A stretch of DNA of 64,000 nt, taken from positions 21,942,200 to 22,006,199 of the forward strand of contig NC_064770.1 of the NCBI RefSeq assembly GCF_011397635.1, written 5' to 3'. This document shows, one piece after another, positions 35,356-46,657 of this stretch. This DNA is from Epinephelus fuscoguttatus (Eukaryota > Chordata > Actinopteri > Perciformes > Serranidae). The notes beneath the pieces were generated by a model that was given only the letters and a program-made list of their open reading frames with translations, ran no database searches and was not told where the DNA came from. Position 1 is the stretch's first letter, and every line of letters starts with the position of its first letter. Position numbers and translations under genes: made by a program.

Positions 35356-35599
35356 GAAATGAGGTGAAATGACCAGATGCACATATAAACGCCTTTTCTT
35401 GTGCATAGTATGAGTGTAATATCCAACCTTCTGCAGCATTTAGAAAAGAAAGATTTATTTTTGCCACTGTAAAAAGGGAATACAGTATAATAATGAATAT
35501 GTTGTGTTTCAGTGTATTGCACATTTGTTCAAGTTGCTATGATAATAATGTTTTAGAAAAATATTTTATAAGTGACAAATGAGAAATAATGTGCATGAG

Positions 35600-36365
35600 C
35601 AGATTATGAGAGAGTGGGCCCCTGGGCAGACACATGCAAACGGCCCCATCACCTCTCCTAAATAGGTGCAAGACACTGTGTGTTTTGCCTCTGTTTGTTG
35701 TTGTTTTGCATCTCTTTGTGGTTTTCAGAATGTTTTTGTGGTTTTGTGTCTGTTTGTGGTAATTTTGTTTGTCCTTGAGGTTGTTTTGTGTTTCTTTGTA
35801 ATCATGCTGTGTCTCTTTGAGGCCATTTTGTGTCTCAGAGGGGTATATGTGTCTTTTTTGGTTGTTTTGTTACTTTTTGTAGGTGTTTTGTGTCTCTTTG
35901 ATATATATTTGTGTCTTTATTGGGTTGTTTTGTTACTTTTTGTAGTTGTTTTGTGCCTTTTTGAGGCCATTTTGTGTTTCTTAGGAGTATGTGTCTTAAT
36001 TGGTTGTTCTGTTACTTTTTGGAGTTGTTTTGTTTCTATTTAAGATATATTTGTGTCTTTTTTGGTTGTTTTGTTACTTTTTGGAGTTGTTTTGTGTCTC
36101 TTTGAGGTATATTTGTGTCTTTTTTGGTTCTTTTGTTACTTTTTGGAGTTGTTTGTGTCTCTTTGAGATATATTTGTGTCTTTTTTGGTTCTTTTGTTAC
36201 TTTTTGGAGTTGTTTTATGTCTCTTTGAGCTATATTTGTGTCTTTTTTTGGTTGTTTTGTGTTCCTTTGAAGCCATTTTGTGTCTCTTTGAGATATATTT
36301 GTGTCTTTTTTGGTTGTTTTGTTACTTTTTGGAGTTGTTTTGTCTCTTTGAGCTATCTATACAGC
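35600..36365 (+). repeat. ~62-bp minisatellite array in a dispersed repeat
   Basis: The head 'gtgggcccctgggcagac' is followed by shorter 'ttttgtgtctctttgtgg' units and then about five regular ~62-bp units, each with 'atatatttgtgtctttttt', 'ggttgttttgttactttttg' and 'gagttgttttgtgtctcttt'. Unit starts near 36052, 36114, 36176, 36238 and 36300. Hydrophobic open frames (Phe/Leu/Cys/Val-rich) arise from the repeat and are not genes. Confidence 0.9.
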
Positions 36366-37752
36366 TGACATTTTGGACCTCTGGGCCTAAGAAATGGAAC
36401 ATAACTGAGTTTCACTATGTGACCTGCAGTGAGTGGTTTAGTTTCTGGAACTTTCCTCATTGTATTCATAGTCAGTAGTTTCCCTGGGAACTACCATTCA
36501 AACTTTCTCAGTATAGTTCCCCTGGTCCCAGAACTGCCTTCTAACTAACTTCATATAAAACTACATCAGCTCTAGTTTCAGAGGCACTTTAGCTAGAAAC
36601 TGTGGGGCTTGAATTCAGTATGGGTAGTCAAAAACCCTCTTACTTAGAAAATATTTTGTGCTGATGATGATCAGACAGCATTAGTTCCACTACATTAATA
36701 TGAGAAATGATGCTCACAATAAGCCAGAATAACTGACATCACCCATGTACACAGGGTATTTTAAAAACTGTGCCGTCAGGAGCAAAAGCATTCCCTAATT
36801 TTGGCCTTCCTTGTGAGCCTCATGAGCCTCTATGTCTTTCAAAACTCTGTACAACTTCAGCTCCCATGAGTCCTTGACAAATAGGCATCCTGTCAAAACC
36901 ACATGGGGGCAGACATAAAAGATGCTTGCTCAGCCCTGCAAATATCCTTATACTGGGAAAATGTAGCAGGAATTGTTTGAAATATAAATAGTGTATGGAA
37001 CTATGCAAAATTATCTGACCATTTACCGTCACTTCTGTGTTTGTTTGGGTTATTTTTAACCATGCTTGCACCATGAATACAAAGTTCAGCTTTATCACTT
37101 AATTGACCATTTGCGTCACACTTATCCTAGTAGAAAAATAGGATTACAATATATCTAAGTCAGCGGGACAAGCTAACAAAAAAGGGCTTAGATCTATAAA
37201 AGTTTTACTGGTTTAAAGGTCACACACTTTTTAGTTGTGCCAGTTTCAGGAAATCTACAGTCAGATGTTTGCTACCATCGAATTTCACCACATTAGACTG
37301 TTTATCTTGTACAGGGACTTTTTTTAGACCTATGGTTTGAGTGTTTGACACATCACACAGCTACATTCAACATCATTTACTCCAAAGGTAAAAAGAAACA
37401 ATACAGAAATTAATAACAGGAGACAAGACACTTCTTACTTTCCACAAGCAGAGTAGGTTTGTGTGAGTGTAATGTTTGTGTATTACTCATCTTTCTGTAG
37501 TGTTTGCCATCTGTGTACACCTCAACAATGTGTGACATCAACCTGGAGATGCTGGAGTCTCATGTCCTGCTTATACAACCAAGAGGCTGACGCGGATGGA
37601 TTTTTCCAGCCCGCAGGTTGGATTTATCGTAAATCCAACATGACATGACATTAGGCATTGTGCTTTAATGAGCCCAGCTGAATTCAGGCACATTGTACTC
37701 AGGGAGCAATTGCCAGGGAAAACTATCCCATTTTGTACAACCATTATACTTC
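36366..37752. other. Non-coding sequence, no gene recognised
   Basis: Nothing supportable seen. Confidence 0.5.
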
Positions 37753-37770
37753 AAAAAAAAAAAAAAAAAA

Positions 37771-37821
<51 letters not shown>

Positions 37822-37826
37822 GATAA

Positions 37827-37881
<55 letters not shown>
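37753..37881. repeat. A-run followed by (AT)n with AAAT and CACA interruptions
   Basis: About 19 A, then ~110 bp of AT dinucleotides. Confidence 0.97.
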
Positions 37882-37907
37882 TCTTTATTTTTTTTAAACG
37901 AGGCCAG

Positions 37908-39313
37908 TTAAGGCCCAATCCCAATACACCCCTTGCTCCTACCACTTAGGCACACTTTAGAGTGGGTGTTAGGAGAAATCATTGCGGCTGCACAAGCAAC
38001 AAAGGAAACTCACAAATGTGTTTTATTTGTTAATAAAGATTTGAATTACAATAACCATCGTATTGTCTTTGCCTTTTCTTTATAACAAGCATAACAAAAG
38101 AAATCGCTAGTAGTATGCCTACGTCTAGTTAACTACCTACCTAACACTGCACTGGTATCACTGATTTGTGCATGACAGTACCGCAATTTGTCATATTTCA
38201 AAGTTGCAACATAAGTCAGGCAGAAAAGTTGCTGTACTTGTTACCACTGGAGGGGAGCACAGGTTGCTAACGTTAGCCTATACCAAGCACTGCTAGTGGC
38301 CTGGTAATGACGCACCGTTCTTTTGTGATTGATAGTGTTAAACTTAAAGGAAATGGCCACTTTAGAATGAAAATACAGACAGTACTTACTGACCCTCATG
38401 CCGACAAGAAGTCCAGTGTAGTTTTTTAATCCACAAAACTCTTCCAGGGTATCAGAGGATAACAGCTAGCCGGAATAACAGCTACACATGGAGTGCATGA
38501 AACCCACATTTTGAAAATGTAATAAAACTCTGCTAATGCATTTCAAAAACGTCAGAACAGCTCGTCCGTCGTAATCCAAGAGCCCTGAAGCCACGGCATG
38601 CAAAATTGACTTGAAAAGACGCAATTTACTCCACTTTAATAGCACTATAAAGCACCTGCTAGTGGTGGTGCTAGTTCTCGAGTCTCGCGCTAGTTGCCAT
38701 GTAAACACATCACGCCTGCAGGGCAGGCTAACTGACCACGGTGAGAAATGAAAGTGGAGTAAATTACGTCTTTTCAAGTCAATTTTGCATGCTGCGGCTT
38801 CAGGGCTCTTGGATTACGACGGACGAGCCGTTCTGACGTTTTTGAAATGCATTAGCAGAGTTTTATTACATTTTCAAAATGTGGGTTCCATGCACTTCAA
38901 GAGTAGCTGTTATTCCAGCTAGCTGTTATCCTCCGATACCCCGAACGAGATTTGTGGATTAAAAAACTACACTGGACTTCTTGTCGGCATGAGGGTCAGT
39001 AAGTACTGTCTGTATTTTCATTCTAAAGTGGCCATTTCCTTTAAGTTGTGGACAAATCCGTCTTGACAACTGCAAAAGGATGCCCATAGCCCACACGAGA
39101 GAAATCCCCACAGCTGAAGACTTCATATTCACAAAGTCTGGCAACAATCAAGGCATCTGTTTATCTAAACGCCAACATCAGCTACCGATCATGTATCATA
39201 GCCTTAAAGGGTTTTCACATTTCGCAGGGTAGGATTTCAAACATGACCCCTTGTAACTCTGTTCCGAGGGGCAAGGTGGAAAACAAAAAAATTAGAAATG
39301 GTTTTGGGCCTAA
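37908..39313. mobile_element. Probable outer DNA element interrupted by the 701-bp foldback
   Basis: The left 'aaggcccaatcccaat' followed by ACCCCTTGCTCCTA pairs, in degenerate form, with the right 'gaggggcaaggtgg' and 'gaaatggttttgggcct'. This matches fish MITEs that begin GGCCCAATCCCATT, as I remember them. The foldback at 38344-39044 lies inside. The boundary call is tentative. Confidence 0.4.
38344..39044. mobile_element. Long foldback element: two 294-bp arms around a 113-bp centre, TTAA ends
   Basis: The left arm 38344-38637 begins TTAAAGGAAATGGCCAC; the right arm 38751-39044 ends with its inverse. Pairing continues to CCACTTT/AAAGTGG at the inner edge, and both arms are exactly 294 bp, so there are almost no net indels. 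Terminal TTAA on each side fits piggyBac- or Kolobok-type target use. The centre (38638-38750) is unrelated to the arms and has no gene. A transcript across it would fold into a ~290-bp duplex. Confidence 0.9.
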
Positions 39314-41809
39314 AAATATGTTTATTGCACAGTTAGTAAGAATAGTAAGGGCTGGCTAGTAATGAGGCTGATATGCAGTGTTATAAATGATGATGTCCAC
39401 CAACACAAAGCAATAGGCTACATTTTGAATATTACAGCCAAAAAGCAACACACTAAAAATTAAAGTCCCCTATCTGACATAACACACTCTCTATTTTAAG
39501 CAGCACTGACATACTTTATGAGAAAGTTTCCAGTTTGCCTCCAGTAGTCTTTAAATAAGTGTTCTTAAGAGAACTGAAAATCAAACGCACATAAAAAGAA
39601 ACCTAACCGTGTTATCGTTCCAAATATCAGCTCTGTGTTTTGTACCATCTGTGTGAAAGGTCTGAGCACAGCTGTGAAGAGCACGCCGGCACTTCCTCAG
39701 ACAAACCTGCTGTGGGAGCTGTGATGGTTTCAGACACAGACAACTGACTGTGGGTGTAGCTATAGTGACAGGCACATGCTTTATGTGCTCTAACTCTTCA
39801 GAGCTATTCTCTAGAATCACATGACCATGGACTACCAGAGAATTTCTCCTGAGCAGCGCTGCAAGCCTGCATGCTTTTAATAGTTCTCCAGCGAAGGTCG
39901 AACTGGTTTCAGCTGGCTTTTTGAAGTGTTACGGTCGTTGCATAAATGGCTCAGATAGGTTGTTGATACTTCTCATTAAATACCTTGTAGTAATGATGAA
40001 TGCTCCAAACCACTCAGCACATTAAGGACTCTACATGTTTTTATCTTGGGCTTCCCCATTTATCTCCCCTGTGTGTTGTGTGTATATGCAGCTCAGGCTT
40101 ACTTGGAATCGAAGGTGATGTGAGCTTTTTTTTTTGGAACATTTTGCAGCAGCCTGCACTTATTTGGTATTATTACACACAAATGGATTTATTCAGTACT
40201 CCTAGCCTTGACCTGCACTCATCTCCTTAAAATAACAGCAACCACATTAGTGTTTCATGATGTTTCCAAAATCCTTGCATTGTTTAGCTCTAAGTAAATA
40301 AAGGGGGGAGTCTTTTATGTTTTACAAGGAAAGCAAAGAATGACCCAAACTGTTTTGTGGCTTTCTCTGAGACATTGATTACATTTCTGAGGGTGCTTTG
40401 GAGTGCATATTTCAATAGAATCATGTCGGTTTGATGTCAAGACATTTACAGAGAGGGAAAAAAAGGCATTTTTCTAGACCACTCACACAGCACAAATCAC
40501 CTCAGAGACCCCTTATCTCTCTAAAACCTCTCCTCTGAGCCCCTCGGCTGAGAGGAAACAATAAAGTGCTGAAGCAGGTAGAGCTGATTCCCGTAATTAT
40601 GGTGGATATGGAGGTTATTGCAGATTCCCGTTCATCCATCATTTCAGCGGTTTGCCGTAAATGTGCATGACGTTCCTGCCTGGCTGTAGTCTCTCTTAAT
40701 GTTATGTACGGTGAAGACATGAGGGAACTGTGCTTTCACGGCGGTGCAATAAATAAGCCACTTCTGGGGTGGGAGTGAGTAAGTCGTAGTAGAAATCCTA
40801 ATCATTAGATTGAATTTTTTTTTATCTTACTTTCTTATTGTTTGTGGTTCCACATGTCATATATATATTTTTTTCATTTTATTCTGACCTTACTAAATTC
40901 CAATATGTGTACTTAAGTTTTGAACTGGCAATCCTTACCTTTGCCACAAAGCAGGCATTTTATGAAGGTGACAAAATACAGACATGACCATAAAGCCTTG
41001 TTATTACAAAAAAAATGCAATGAAATAACAGATTCAGTTGGGATTTGACAGGAATAATGTTGCGTAAAAAGCACTAACCTAACATCAATGAAAACCCCTT
41101 ACTTTTAGCCGTGTTTTACAGCAGTTCTCTATGAGGCCCCATACAGAAGTCATGCATCATTTTTTGTAATGAACTTATGAAGCATGCTGTCAGTTTAAAA
41201 TAATGTTTATTTGCAACTCTGACAGAACTAGAAAAGTGCACTCAGTAGAGTGCAGATCTCCAACAGACCACCACTAGACCTTACTGAAACGCACTCTTGA
41301 CGAAGCACACAACACAGCTGCGCCCAATTGAAATGTCCTTCCTGGCTCCCTTACAGTCAAGATGGGCAAAGATAACAAGGCAGGGCTTTTTGGTGATGAA
41401 TTGTGTCTTAGTTTAGTGGATCATAACATTAATCTTAAGATTCTCTAGTTCAAACTTAGGCCAAATTTTCTTTGGATGTTTGTGTTTTAGCCTCAGTGAA
41501 AGCCACAATTTGGTCTGCAACAGACTAGTCGAAGCCTCTTGTTTAGCTGTGCCAATTTCCTGAAAACTTGCATCCCCTACCAGCTAATTAAAAGAAGTGG
41601 GGATTTAGTGTCATCAGTGACAGTATAAAAATGTCACTAACACAAGTTTTCCAACAAGAAGTCCTACAGTAATACATGTGCACACAAAATATTAGGCTGA
41701 TTGGTCCAGTAGTTTGCCAGATGACCCCCTCCAGCTTTACACCTGATGGAGATAATAAGTTAAAGCCATTAAGTATTAAGAGGGCCCGAGCAATCCAGGA
41801 TGCCAAACA
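39314..41809. other. Non-coding sequence, no gene recognised
   Basis: No exon or family recognised. The 41590-41800 part, just before repeat A copy 2, may belong to another repeat, but I have no second copy in the window. Confidence 0.45.
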
Positions 41810-42390
41810 AGCCCGGTCTCACTCCGAAGATGTTGAAATCCGGCGCTTGGGCAGCGACTTGCAGCGTCAGAAACCAACGAATAAAAGGCATCCTTTAATG
41901 TCAGCATGATACGCAGCAGGGGGAAATGTGGCTAGACAAGGATGAAAGTAGAGGTGGCGAAAGTCCAACTGGGGCGGGTGGGAGCAATGGTGGATGGGTC
42001 CAACAAACACCCACTTTTACCCGATGAGAGCGGTGTTCACGTCTCAGATTAGAAAGCCAAACCCTGTTCGTTTTTCCTAAACCTAATGATGTGTTTTTGT
42101 TGCCTAAACCCAATCATGTGTGTTTGTTGTTGAAGGAAAAGAAACGTCAATTCGAGGTGTAGTGACGCAGTGTGTTGATTTTGAAAGAGACTGTACGTAA
42201 ATGTTAAATTTCCAGTGAAAACAGAAGTGTATTTTGAAAGAAGACAATGCATGTAACAGGCAGAACTTGACACGGGGTCTCAGAGCATCAACAACCAACA
42301 CACCCAGGGTACCTTGCACGTTGTATGTGGACGTGGAAAGTCCATGACCAAATGTCAAAATGTGATGAGGTCAGAGTGAGAGTCTGTTGG
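41810..42390. repeat. Dispersed repeat family A, copy 2
   Basis: Same orientation as the copy at 5880-6440, and extends further left ('cgaagatgttgaaatccggc', 'ttgggcagcgacttgcagcg'). A stretch of about 30 bp present in copy 1 ('gctggttgccgttatagtgt') is missing here near 41917. About 2 kb downstream of the SOCS3 3' end. Confidence 0.8.
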
Positions 42391-43489
42391 CCAAACACAA
42401 CATTCCGGTTAGAGAAACTGCCTGATTAAATAATTCCTTGAGTGATAAAATTTGGCAAAGAAAACTTTTTAATGTTTTTTTAATATTTTAAAGAGACTAT
42501 ACATGTAAAATAAAATCACTCACACCCATGCAGATGAAAACCAGACGCTTTTTACAAAGGAAAGGGGGCCAGGGAGCACAGGATGTGTCGTTCTAAAAAT
42601 AATCCTCACAATAACTCACTCTGGTTGGAGGAGGCTTGACATTTTTCCTGATAAGCACTGTGGTAGAGTCGTCTGAAGTCAGAGTGTGCGCAGGTGAACG
42701 TACGGTATGTCAAATGTGCTGTTGTTCTAAGGACATGTTGTACCAGTGAGCTGGCAGCACTCAGCTTGATTACTGGATGAGGTGCAACATAAGCAACGGG
42801 AGATACAACTGTTTAAATTCCTATGTGTTGAAGCACAAATGTTGACATATTTTTACCTTAGTGTGCGTTTGTGTACAGGGCGGGAGACACTTCTGAGAAG
42901 CTGTGTACTCGTACAGTAAGAGGAATTCATGTTATAAGCAGGCATCATTATGTAAGTGCATGTGAGAGCGTGTCAGGTCACGCTAACACCTACTTAGAAT
43001 CAAGTGAGTCACAGCAGAATAAAGGAGTCAGCTAGAACTTCTCTAGAAGCCTGTGTGTGTGTGTGTAATACAGTTCTAGTGTATTTTGTCTGAAGCAGCT
43101 ACTCAACTTCTTTGTTAAAGGGAGAAGTTATCAGCTCAGAAAATAATTATGAGATATGATTTTTGCTTTGTTTGAGGCTGAAACTAAGCTCGTGTCTCCC
43201 AGGAAACTTATCATCAAAAGAGACGCTTTAAAGCTCTTGAGATATGAGAAACTGATAACATGTTGAGATATAATTTAGTGTGTCTCTGAAAATGTGGTGG
43301 CACACAGAGCAGTGGTTTCCCATCTGGGGTCAGGGCAGAGGGTGACGCTTCAAAAATTTAAGAGGAAATCATGAAACCAGTGAATGTAACTTTAAGATGC
43401 TTATAACGTGTAGTGTGTTTCACTATTAGTCAGTTTACTCTGCCTGTGGAAATGAAGCTTGAGTCATGACAAAACACCGAGATCTCATT
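42391..43489. other. Spacer downstream of SOCS3, no gene recognised
   Basis: Short TG tract at 43050-43066. Nothing else supportable. Confidence 0.5.
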
Positions 43490-44736
43490 TCATAGAAAAA
43501 TAGTGCTCTTTTATTATAAATTAATGAAATGTTCATACAAATATAAATAAGTGCAAAGTCGTATCAGTCTGCTTGCTTCGTCAAACAAATATCTTCAAGC
43601 ATCCACAGCCAGTTGTTTGGCTGGCAAAAAGTACATCTTTATAAAAGACAGCACAAAAAAAAACAAAAAAACAGATCTGCACTCATGTAAACTCATGAAA
43701 ATAAGACACAATTTGGCTCTTCTCCATAGTGGGAAAAGACAGATACCATGTTTAATACATTCAATTGCAAGCAATGGTGATCCTGTCTGTGCCACAAATA
43801 CTACCACATCTTTTGGTATGTATATGTATATTCTCACCACTGAAAACATATCAAACAGTGGTACTGTTCTCTCAAGTAAGATCCTCTAGGATTCAGTCAT
43901 GTTGGTGCTCCAACAAACTGCTGTCTAGTTCAGGCAAGTTTGGCATAAACCCTTCCTTTAAACAAAATATCAGAAACAAATTCTTTGCACATTTTCTGGT
44001 CTTTTTAAAGTAAGATTCAGATTTAAAAACAAAAAAAAAAAAAAATCCCATTTTGCCTGGCACCCACAAGGCCATCAGTGTCCACTCATTTGTACTCTAA
44101 GTTTCCATTGTCTCTGAGTTTCCAGCATGGTCAGAGATCCCAGGATGCTGGACTAGATGTGTCTAATACGTCCAAGATTATCATCCGAGGTCAGCCAAAA
44201 AGCCGGCCCTGACTGTAAAAGCCGGCTTTAATGGATGGATGATTTTCTGAGGCTGATGTGTGTGAGCTCAACAGCTTCGCAGCACATTCGGTTAGCAGCA
44301 GCAGCGGCGGCGGCAGCAGCAGCAGCAGAGGGAACCTGTGCGTCATCAGACTGTAGACAGCTGACTGTGAGCCTCACTTCAGTTTTCAGTAAGTTGTATG
44401 TCATCAGTGAGGCAGAGGAGGACGGCGGGGTTTCTCGCTTTCATACCACCAGATTACAGCAGTGCTCTTTTATCTCTTAGTCCTCTTATCCTCCTCAGTC
44501 CAGAGTCTCTTCCTGAAAATGTGGACCTTATTAGACTGATGTCCACTTTTCTGGGAGACCTGCACGCGTCTTGTCAGTACAATGAACTGCTCCTTTTCAC
44601 AAGCTTGATCTCGGGCTTGTCTCTCGTGACTCTGCTTCACTGTTACTCCTCAGTGAATGTAGCTGCGCTGAAACCATCCAATTTCTTCATTACACTCTAA
44701 AGTCTTTGCTCATCCAAGAGCATCAGTCCAACGCCT
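43490..44736 (-). other. socs3: SOCS3 3'-UTR (predicted), poly(A) signal at 43515-43510
   Basis: After the stop codon there is about 1.2 kb without another gene. The first good minus-strand AATAAA lies at 43515-43510 and would end the transcript near 43490. Minus-strand ATTTA motifs occur close to that end (near 43520 and 43550), in keeping with the unstable SOCS3 mRNA. The interval also has a GCA/GCG triplet run at 44297-44330 and an A-run at 44029-44045. The 3' end is an inference from the signal alone. Confidence 0.45.
44297..44330. repeat. GCA/GCG trinucleotide repeat in the predicted SOCS3 3'-UTR
   Basis: A run of GCA units with GCG/GCN interruptions. On the transcribed minus strand it reads as CTG/CCG triplets, about 410 bp past the stop codon. 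It is probably length-variable. Confidence 0.75.
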
Positions 44737-45354
44737 CTAGATAGGAGCGTCATACTCCTGGAGAAACTCCTTAAGAGGATGAGGAAGTTGGTCTCTTTTA
44801 GTAGAAATGTCCAAATGTCCATTTACTGTTTTCCTGCACAGGTGCTGCAACGTTGATAAGCTGCAGGAGAGAGGTTTGATGAGCTCCAGAGGGATCTTCT
44901 CCCCTCCAGAGTAAATGTAGTAGATACTCCCACTGCGCGTGTTCCCTTTGCTCTGAGGCATGTAGAAATGGACCAGCTTGAGGACGCAGTCAAAGTGGGG
45001 GACAGACTGAATGTTCTTAGGGTCTGTCTGCAGGTAAAAAGAGGAAGAGTCACACTGGATGCGCAGGTTCTTGGTGCCCGACGCCGTCTTGACACTGAGG
45101 GCGAACAGGTGTCTGTTGTCGGAGCTGTCCCTGATGAGGAACGTGCCCGTTGCCTCGCCCGCCAGCATGGCGTTGGCCTCCTTCCCAGTGATGGCGCCCC
45201 AGTAGAAGCCACTCTCCTGGAGTTTGTGGAGGGTGGCGAGGACCATCTGGTACTGCGTTTTGGAGGTGAAAGTCTTGTAACGGTATGGCAGCCGCATGCT
45301 GGAGTCCAAGAGGCTGCTGCTCATTGCGGAGTCAAACTTGCTGTGAGTTACCAT
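44737..45354 (-). CDS. socs3: Suppressor of cytokine signaling 3 (SOCS3), 205 aa, complete coding exon
   Basis: SOCS3 is a cytosolic feedback inhibitor of cytokine receptors: it binds JAK and gp130-type receptors and recruits an Elongin B/C-Cullin5 ubiquitin ligase. Visible here are an N-terminal segment typical of fish SOCS3, a kinase-inhibitory region around residues 22-32 (YKTFTSK), an SH2 domain about 50-150 with the FLIRDSS motif (phosphotyrosine-binding Arg75), and a SOCS box about 166-205 with the BC-box (LQHLCRKTVNGHL) and a Cul5-type LPHP motif at 190-193. The frame is intact and ends in YDAPI. The PEST-rich SH2 insert of mammals is reduced to a short linker (about 132-144), which fits 205 aa against about 225 in mammals. 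The ATG is the first one in exon 2, and the whole CDS lies in one exon, as in other SOCS3 genes. Teleosts have two paralogues, socs3a and socs3b; I cannot say which this is. Confidence 0.97.
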   Translation of the reverse strand: MVTHSKFDSAMSSSLLDSSMRLPYRYKTFTSKTQYQMVLATLHKLQESGFYWGAITGKEANAMLAGEATGTFLIRDSSDNRHLFALSVKTASGTKNLRIQCDSSSFYLQTDPKNIQSVPHFDCVLKLVHFYMPQSKGNTRSGSIYYIYSGGEKIPLELIKPLSCSLSTLQHLCRKTVNGHLDISTKRDQLPHPLKEFLQEYDAPI

Positions 45355-45493
45355 GGCGCTTTGCCCGATCTCTATGCAGCTTGGGGAGCACTGGGCGCCA
45401 CACAGACAAGAGAAGAAGAGGTGGGGTCAAACAGAGGTTCAGAGGGTTGTTGGTGAGGGCGCAAGGAGGTCAGTCCGTCTGGAAATGAAACAC
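45355..45493 (-). other. socs3: SOCS3 exon 2, 5'-UTR part, with splice acceptor
   Basis: On the minus strand a pyrimidine tract ending TCTCCTCAG gives a good acceptor, so exon 2 would start at 45493 and leave about 139 nt of 5'-UTR before the ATG. This is inferred from the splice consensus and from the known two-exon structure of vertebrate SOCS3. No transcript was available. Confidence 0.6.
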
Positions 45494-46066
45494 CTGAGGA
45501 GACAAGAGAGGAGATGGTGAGCTCAGTGTGGAAACGATGACACCCAAAATGCAGTTTAAAAGTTGAACACTGAGTAACAGCCCAGATCTGTTTTAGTCAT
45601 GCTGAGGTCTACTGTAATACCTCTCCACTGCAGCAAGCTCTGCTGGAAACTATTTTTCCAGATGTGGAAGCTCATGTGTTTAAACATCCCTGGTGATGAT
45701 AGGGAAACTGCACCAGAGAGCAATAACTGCTTTTTTTCATCATTTAGAAACAAGAAAAAAAACCCAAAGTGCATGATCTCTCTCATGTTTAAGAGAAGGT
45801 ATCACTTTAACAGCTTGTTTAACCAAAATGCTTCCAAAGAAGTTCCAGCCATTTCGGGGAAACTTTTTTTTTTCTCTGTAATCTGCCCTCGGGACTCGGT
45901 CAGTTCCAGTAAAGACAACGTAATCTTGATTGCGCAATTTACACGCCGTGACCGGCTTCCACTAAAAATCACTTAGATAAAGATGCTTAACATTATTTAT
46001 CCACTTTTTGATGATATGCACAGATTAAAAATATCATATGTTGGGAAAAAAAGAAGCGATCCTCAC
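45494..46066 (-). other. socs3: SOCS3 intron 1 (predicted, 573 bp)
   Basis: The minus-strand donor AAG|GTGAGG at 46067/46066 pairs with the TCTCCTCAG acceptor at 45494. The interval holds only decayed open frames on the plus strand and no recognisable repeat. A short first intron lying wholly in the 5'-UTR is usual for SOCS3. Confidence 0.6.
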
Positions 46067-46270
46067 CTTGAATGTTTCTCCAAACGCGCTCTTTTAAAAT
46101 AAATCCAAATGCGCACTGGCTGGATAGATGTCCCTTCACAGTTGTTCAGCGGCTGTCAGGCTGATACAAATGTTTCTGAAGTTCTTTGGCAACAAACTTC
46201 AAACTTGTGAAGTAGTTTTTCTCGGTGTGTAGGGGTCTGTTTGTGTCCCCGCTGAGCTGTGAGTTACTTA
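46067..46270 (-). other. socs3: SOCS3 exon 1 (predicted non-coding 5'-UTR exon)
   Basis: The 3' edge is set by a strong donor (AAG|GTGAGG) at 46067. The 5' edge is approximate, about 25-30 nt downstream of the TATA-like box at 46294-46302. No long frame is seen here. The exact transcription start needs transcript data. Confidence 0.5.
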
Positions 46271-46290
46271 TGAAGCAGGAGACGGAGAGC

Positions 46291-46345
46291 AGTCATTATG
46301 TAGCGCGCAGACTCCGCCTCCGCCTCCGCCTTTCCAGTAAAGCCT
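46291..46345 (-). promoter_or_regulatory. socs3: SOCS3 core promoter: STAT-like site, GC boxes, TATA-like box
   Basis: Read on the minus strand, the order is TTACTGGAA (46340-46332), a triple GGCGGA run (46330-46312) and TACATAATG (46302-46294). TTACTGGAA fits the relaxed STAT pattern TT-N5-AA. A STAT element followed by a GC-rich box and a TATA-like box just upstream of the start site is the arrangement known for mammalian SOCS3, where STAT3 and STAT5 drive induction. The motifs are seen; their function is inferred from the gene family. Confidence 0.6.
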
Positions 46346-46657
46346 CTCTCTCTCTTGGCAGGTTGACAGGAAGCATTATTTATTTTTTTTAAAGGATTCC
46401 TGCTATGAGAAGTGCCCTCCCCCTGCTGTTCCTCCAAAATGAAGTTAAGGAGGAGTTCCAAGCAATACTTATTTACCTTTGGTAACCTAGTATTTGTCCT
46501 TTTAGTGTCTTATAAACACTTTAAATAATATCATCTCTCTTTTTGTCAGAATTAGGGAATCAGCTGCAGAGTTATATATTTGATTATATGTCCTTTTTTG
46601 TAGAAGTTCCACTTGAGCCTCAAGTATGAGGTAATGGTTCAGTCTGAGCTGTGTATT

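Noticed and set aside
35666..36368. Hydrophobic frames resembling a multi-pass membrane protein
   Set aside because: These Phe/Leu/Cys/Val runs are translations of the TTTTGTGTCTCTTTG-type minisatellite.
38466..38777. A 103-codon minus-strand frame
   Set aside because: It runs across the arm and centre of the foldback; the arm is a non-coding repeat.
44823..45456. Open frames of 129-162 codons on both strands overlapping the SOCS3 exon
   Set aside because: They are other-frame or antisense readings of the conserved SOCS3 coding exon, with no domain of their own.
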